A stretch of DNA of 64,000 nucleotides, taken from positions 19,920,001 through 19,984,000 of the forward strand of contig NC_092312.1 of NCBI RefSeq assembly GCF_036785885.1, given 5' to 3'. The first letter of the stretch is position 1, and each line of letters begins with the position of its first letter. The position numbers and the translations under genes are program-made. Under the pieces are notes generated by a model, which ran no database searches, was not told the origin of the DNA, and worked only from the letters and a program-made list of their open reading frames with translations. Source of the DNA: Coffea arabica (taxonomy: Eukaryota > Streptophyta > Magnoliopsida > Gentianales > Rubiaceae). Below, piece after piece: positions 59,335-64,000 of this stretch.

Positions 59335-61871
59335 TCAATTAAAAGCAGAACAAACACGCCTGATTGTGCCTTGGGAACCAGTCTTCACTTCAATCCTGCC
59401 CATTTTGATCATTGCAGCAGCAAAATCTTGCTCAAAAGATGGTCCCAGGAATGGAGCAAGAAAACCAAAATAAGAATCCACCGCGCTCCTTGTAGCTTCA
59501 TCCTCGTACAGGCTGGCGTCGGATCTTAGGACTGCAAAGCCGCTTCTGATGTTTCGCAGAATCTGGTCGTCGAACGTCTGCCCGCTGCCGCGGTCCATCG
59601 GCAATCGAGCATTTACATCGCCATTTTTGGGACAGGTACTGGTTAATTCAGGGAGAAGTTGCGGGTCTATGGAAGGATCAGAGCCTCCATTTGGTGGGAA
59701 GTTGTAGAGCCGGTTTGTCATGAAGAAGCATGCTGTGGTACCAATTGTGTGCGCAGCTGGAAAATTTGTGTGAACAATAAATATTTGTTACAATGTTCCA
59801 TCAAATGGTTCCTAGCACATTTCAGAACAGCAAAGAACTCTTTTTTGTGTCTATCTAAACATGTCTTCTTTTCTTTTGGTGACCCAGCAATTAAGAGTGA
59901 TCACATGGACTCTAATTATGATCAGTGGTATGTATCATTTCCGAAATTAAGAGGCTACAAAATTCTTCCTCGCCACCTAGCTCCCTTCTTTATTATGTTG
60001 GAAACTTTCCCACGTGAACTAACAAATCATACACATCCCATTGCCATCCACGCAGGGGCAGGAAACAGCAGAGATCAAGCGGTCAACAATCTATTATTAG
60101 TAGTGATTTTCAACCCCAGAAGAAAAAGTTGTCCACCGAACAAGAAAAGAGATGATATATGAATTGCACGCACGCACGCTTGCGTTCATCTAACGTAAAA
60201 GCTTCATCTCCCGCTCGTGGGCTTGAATCTTTTCTTCTTTTACTGCTACAGATCAATTTACTATAGTGTGATTAGTGATGTCGACATGTAGTCCATGTCC
60301 AATGTGTAGATTCCAAACCAATTTACAGTACTTTGATTTTTATCCACAATTTTGTCCTTGCACGGCGGAGTTGCTCAAAACAAGACTAACTGAATCAATC
60401 TTTTCTATATATATGTTGTTGACGATGTACACACACGAACATGAGCGCGAGCACTAGCAGTGCTTCTGAGATACACTGACAAATAATCCTAATTTGAATT
60501 TGAATCTAGTTCATACACTAGCCCAAAAAGTCAAAATTTTACTCAACAATTTTTTTCTGTTTTTTATTTTTGTGCCAAAAACTTTTAAAGTTTTACTGAG
60601 CCTTTTTTTTTTTTTTCCCAAAAAACTTTGTGTGCATTTCACTGCTGCGCGCATGGCTCGAACTAGTGATCTCCCTCAACTACAGCTTATTGGTAGTTCT
60701 ATTCAGCCTGGTGATGGATTACATCAACATAAAAAAAAAATGTTATTTGGGCTCCATTTTGTGTTATTTGCATTCTCACCATTTATTTTATCACATAGTT
60801 TAATAAATAAAAGTTATTTAATTAAAATGACAGTAGAAATGCGATTAACAAAAATGCAAGTGCAAATAGCATTTTCCCATGAAAATGACAAAAAACAAAT
60901 TGACGTTTACTGGCCTGATGATAATTTGCTGCAGCCAGTTTAGTCACGTCCCGTGATGCCTACCAACTAAAGTGCCATATGGCCTGCATGCGTATTGAGA
61001 GAGAGAGAGAGAGAGAGAGCAATGAAGTGATGAAGTATTACGTACCGCTGAGAACCACAAGGTCTTTGGCGGTGAGGCCTTTCTGCTGAAACTTGGTCTT
61101 CAGTACCTGAATTGAATCCCCAACATCCGGCATGTTATCAGCCAAGGACTTGTCCGAAACTAGTCCATCTCTTCTTCCGGTTTCAACCTGGTAAAACGGT
61201 CCATTGGCCTGTGGCATCAAGAAAATCCAGAAATCCATTTCAGCTAGCCATGATACATGCCTAAACATAAGGAAGCATCCTGATGAAATCTAGCTAGCTA
61301 GCAGTAAATAATACAGTGCAGAAATGGAAGAAGAGAAGGGTATAGCTAATAGGGATCAAGTCATCAACCAAAACGATGGCATCTCTTGCGGCCAGAGCCA
61401 CAATATCTGCACAAGAAACCACCCCCGGACACACAGCTTCCAACTGTGCCTTGGCATTCTCAATCACATCAAAACCTTGGAGGCCCTGATGCCCAAATGC
61501 TCCTTTCTCTGCTGTTGTCCCGTTCTGAATCAGTATAGACCCCTCGCACCCCTGCAGGAAAATGCCCATTTTACAAAATCAAACAGAGAGAAGTAAATGC
61601 ACATTCCTCTTATACATCAAGGATAAAAAGCTGCTAGGATTGCTCTGGTGCAGAGTATGCATGTGACCTCAACAAAGCAGTCGTGGAAATGAAGCCTAAG
61701 CAAGTGTGGAGCAACATCTTTGCTGGAGGCGGCCGCTTCACCGACAACATCTCTGACAATGTTCTCGGCATCTGGGCAAGTGTTACCATAGAAACCAACT
61801 CTAAGCTGGCCTTGAGAAAACCCGACTAGATAACCACTGCTCAAAATGAGGATCAAAACTAGTTGTACCAT
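59335..61871 (-). CDS. PER43: Secretory class III peroxidase (PER43-like)
   Basis: Four exons on the minus strand (61871-61668, 61551-61369, 61208-61046, 59756-59335), the classical four-exon peroxidase structure, giving 323 residues. A signal peptide ([20 protein letters not shown]) ends before [12 protein letters not shown], so the mature protein starts with Gln. Distal catalytic Arg59 and His63 lie in [12 protein letters not shown]; the proximal haem ligand is His186 in [13 protein letters not shown]. The paired cysteines are present ([16 protein letters not shown], the CPKNG and VCSAFN cysteines). Class III peroxidases oxidise phenolics with hydrogen peroxide in the apoplast, acting in lignification and wall stiffening. 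The usual GCD of the distal calcium site is GCEGS here, a conservative Asp to Glu change. The start chosen is the ATG at 61871; the upstream in-frame codons begin with GTG. Resemblance to Arabidopsis PER43 (At4g25980) is from memory. Confidence 0.93.
60996..61019 (+). repeat. (GA)n microsatellite in peroxidase intron 3
   Basis: About 12 GA units, roughly 30 bases inside the intron from the donor at 61045, in the 1.29-kb third intron. Confidence 0.85.
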
Positions 61872-62536
61872 TTGCACTTTAATTATTGTTATATGCTACT
61901 ATCTGTGTTCTAGTCCTATAATTTCCTATTAATGAAAGAGCATTAATGAGTCAAGGTTCAGACTTCTATAGCCGCAGCAAACTTGTGAATAATAGTATCT
62001 TTCAATATAGCTAATATACTAGAGTGAGTTGACCGACTCCAGAGTATGAAGAAGAAGTAGAAGACAGGATGATGAAGAAAGATATACACGCATACAAGAG
62101 GAGCAATTAATATAGTAATCGGGAATGGGTGGAAAAGAATCTTTGCTTGCTAGCTGCAAACCTCTAAATTTGAGCTGCCAGCAATTAAAGGGAGGGTGTG
62201 CAATGTGTCAACCGTCTTTGTTGCATGTATTTTGTTCTCTTGCTCTTTTTTCCTTGCTACTAAATTGCGGATACAGTTTGCATAGCTTTTTGGACGTTTT
62301 AGCCATATATATAGCTGGTGCGCCACTGGTAAATAGTTCGTCTCTACTCTATCGGATTCTGACTGTTTCAGTCTTTTGCATATATTCTAGGACAAAGCGT
62401 CCGTCTCCACTTAACTTTTCCTGTGAGGAGCAAGTTGAGAGTTACTGTATCTCTTATCTCTTGCACGGTAGGATTTTGCTAAATGCTTATTAGTTACAGT
62501 GAGGTGTAAATCGTTTTCCCAGACTCATTTCTTTCA
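61872..62536. other. Peroxidase promoter region
   Basis: Upstream side of the minus-strand peroxidase. A W-box core (TTGACC) is at about 62029-62034, a WRKY-binding word found in many peroxidase promoters, but a single copy is weak. The 122-codon + strand frame at 62125-62493 has no recognisable domain and is not called. Confidence 0.4.
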
Positions 62537-63027
62537 GGGTAAATTACACCTTACCTCGTCTAATTTAATGCTTTTCTATATAACTTTCTTATGTTTTCAA
62601 AAATTATATATAACTTGCTCATTATTTGAACTAAACTGTCAAACTAACAAAATTTACCCACCATAACGAAGCCGACTAAAATGTCAAAGGTAATCTACGT
62701 TACGATAAAATTTATTTGTTAATTTTACAGGGATTATATACAGATTTTAAAAAAATACAATAGGGTTATTTGAAATGAATATAAACTATAAGGAACTAGA
62801 ATGTTATACATAATACATTTATATATTTTAGCCATTAATTTCAATCATTTTAATATCTAAATGAGAGTAATTTTAATATTTTAAGTGATTCCGTTATAGA
62901 GTACAATATCCATCAATCTAAGACTTTAGTTAGTTCAAAACATAAGAAAATAATAAACGACTTTTGAAATCGTGGGAGATTGGTGTGAAAAGGCAGTAAA
63001 TCACATGAGCTAAAGTGTAATTTACCC
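62537..63027. mobile_element. Long terminal-inverted-repeat MITE, copy B, with 9-bp target-site duplication
   Basis: The left end GGGTAAATTACACC and the reverse complement of the right end GGGTAAATTACACTTTAG match, with a further palindromic interior. Length 491 bp, no coding capacity. Flanks are TTTCTTTCA (62528-62536) and TTTCTTTTA (63028-63036), an 8 of 9 match. This supports a 9-bp duplication and so a Mutator-like (MULE) MITE. It is related to the copy at 21539-22063 (GGGCAAATTACA ends). Confidence 0.8.
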
Positions 63028-63423
63028 TTTCTTTTACAAGTATTTTGCTAGGGACTGAAAGATGAAAAACTATTTAGTTTCGTCTATTTACGTGAATGAA
63101 TTTCCAATTCGGGGGTATGCACCTCTTTTTGTAATCAATTTCATCTAGTCTGGCAATCTGCTTTCCTCAAAAGAAAAACAGACAAAAAAGGAAAGAATCT
63201 CTGGGAAACTGCATGCCGAAACTCGAAAGTCGAAGTTTGACATCAAAATAGAGGCAACAAATAAATCATCATCCCATATTGAATGAAACGAAATTGGCAG
63301 TTTGACACTGTCAACAAACAATTTTGGGCTGTAATCTTCATATAGTATCAGTTCCTATACCAGCTTACACTCATGAGCAGTAAATCAAAATTCATCAATT
63401 TTCTTTCCGTGTCCCTCAAAATA

Positions 63424-64000
63424 AGGATAATTTTAGCAACCTTCCTTGAGGTTTCTAATAATTTCATTAACCTCTTCTAAGATTTGAAAAATTACACTAA
63501 TGTCCCTTGAGATTTATGATTTGATAACAAAATCAGTCTATCTCTGACAAATATGATTAAAAAAATTACTTCAAGGAAAGAGAAGAACATTTTGTTTCAC
63601 AATTGCCCCTTTGCATTCTAGTCAAGATATATTAACGAAAATAATTATCAGTCAAGATGTATTGTAGTTATGATTGTTTCAAAAAATTTCATGATTTTCA
63701 ATTAAAATTGTAATTTTTAAATATTAAACTGAGAATAGTAGAGATTATTTACCTAATTTAGGATATGTCTTTTGTGATTTTGCGCAGAAAAGAACTTCTA
63801 ATTTTGCCTTTCTTCTACCTCTTTTCTAAGCCACTTCCACATAATTACTCTAATACAAAGGCCATCTCTTTAGTTTCTAAACCAAGGAGAAAATTTCTCA
63901 AGAGCATACTTGTTTTTCTATTTCTTTTCCCTATGCTTCCTTTTCTTGTAAACAATTGAAATGTGGTCAAGTCAAGTTCTGTCAATCATAAAATGGCACC
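63424..64000 (+). mobile_element. Left part of a second GGGTAATTTCA-family element (copy D), cut by the window end
   Basis: From 63424 the sequence AGGATAATTTTAGCAACC ... CTTGAGGTTTCTAATAATTTC ... runs parallel to the left arm of the element at 57741. The word GGTTTCTAATAATTTCA is shared exactly. The right arm is not in the window, so the end is unknown. Confidence 0.65.

Noticed and set aside
59659-60162. 167-codon + strand frame over the last peroxidase exon and intron 3.
   Set aside because: Antisense to a well-supported exon and without any family resemblance.
62125-62493. 122-codon + strand frame upstream of the peroxidase, with a hydrophobic stretch.
   Set aside because: No homology recognised, and no intron or promoter context to support it. 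The hydrophobic stretch is expected by chance in T-rich DNA.

Overview
This is nuclear DNA from a flowering plant. Genes are intron-rich with canonical GT-AG borders, intergenic DNA is AT-rich, and the genes (ARC5/DRP5B, XND1, organellar PRORP1, C2/EF-hand phosphatidylserine decarboxylase, a class III peroxidase, an L-type lectin receptor kinase) are plant-specific or have plant-specific architecture. Base composition suits a eudicot better than a grass. The species cannot be named from the sequence.

Layout. 0.2-4.0 kb (+): the 3' half of ARC5/DRP5B, the chloroplast-division dynamin. 6.0-7.5 kb (+): an intronless plastid-type FAD/NAD(P)-binding oxidoreductase. 8.5-12.5 kb (-): a badly decayed L-type lectin receptor kinase pseudogene, split in its lectin exon by about 2 kb of AT-rich DNA with a Helitron-like 3' hairpin. 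12.6-18.9 kb: mostly gene-free, with one SINE. 19.0-20.0 kb (+): XND1-type NAC factor. 20-24.6 kb: gene-free, with a long-TIR MITE and a second SINE. 24.6-28.9 kb (-): a mitochondrial carrier family protein (6 exons). 30.2-34.3 kb (-): PRORP1, protein-only RNase P (6 exons). 34.3-40.4 kb: a large AT-rich gap with a Helitron-type terminus, tandem repeats and a possible untranslated transcript. 40.5-54.3 kb (+): PSD2/PSD3-type phosphatidylserine decarboxylase (21 exons, one GC-AG intron). 55.2-57.1 kb (-): ANTH-domain clathrin assembly protein. 59.3-61.9 kb (-): class III peroxidase resembling PER43. 62.5-64 kb: two more long-TIR elements, one cut by the window end.

The genes are independent transcription units, not an operon or cluster. 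Several act in organelles (ARC5, the FAD protein, the carrier, PRORP1) and two in membranes and trafficking (PSD, ANTH protein), but nothing shows joint regulation. Exon models were built by hand from reading frame, splice borders and remembered family sequences. Every multi-exon coding model closes in frame (ARC5 from its first visible exon). No obvious undescribed multi-gene system was found. The most informative unusual signals are the transposon footprints with recognisable target-site duplications, the disrupted receptor kinase, the noncanonical intron and zinc-finger-like motif in the PSD gene, and the unexplained 6-kb region before it.
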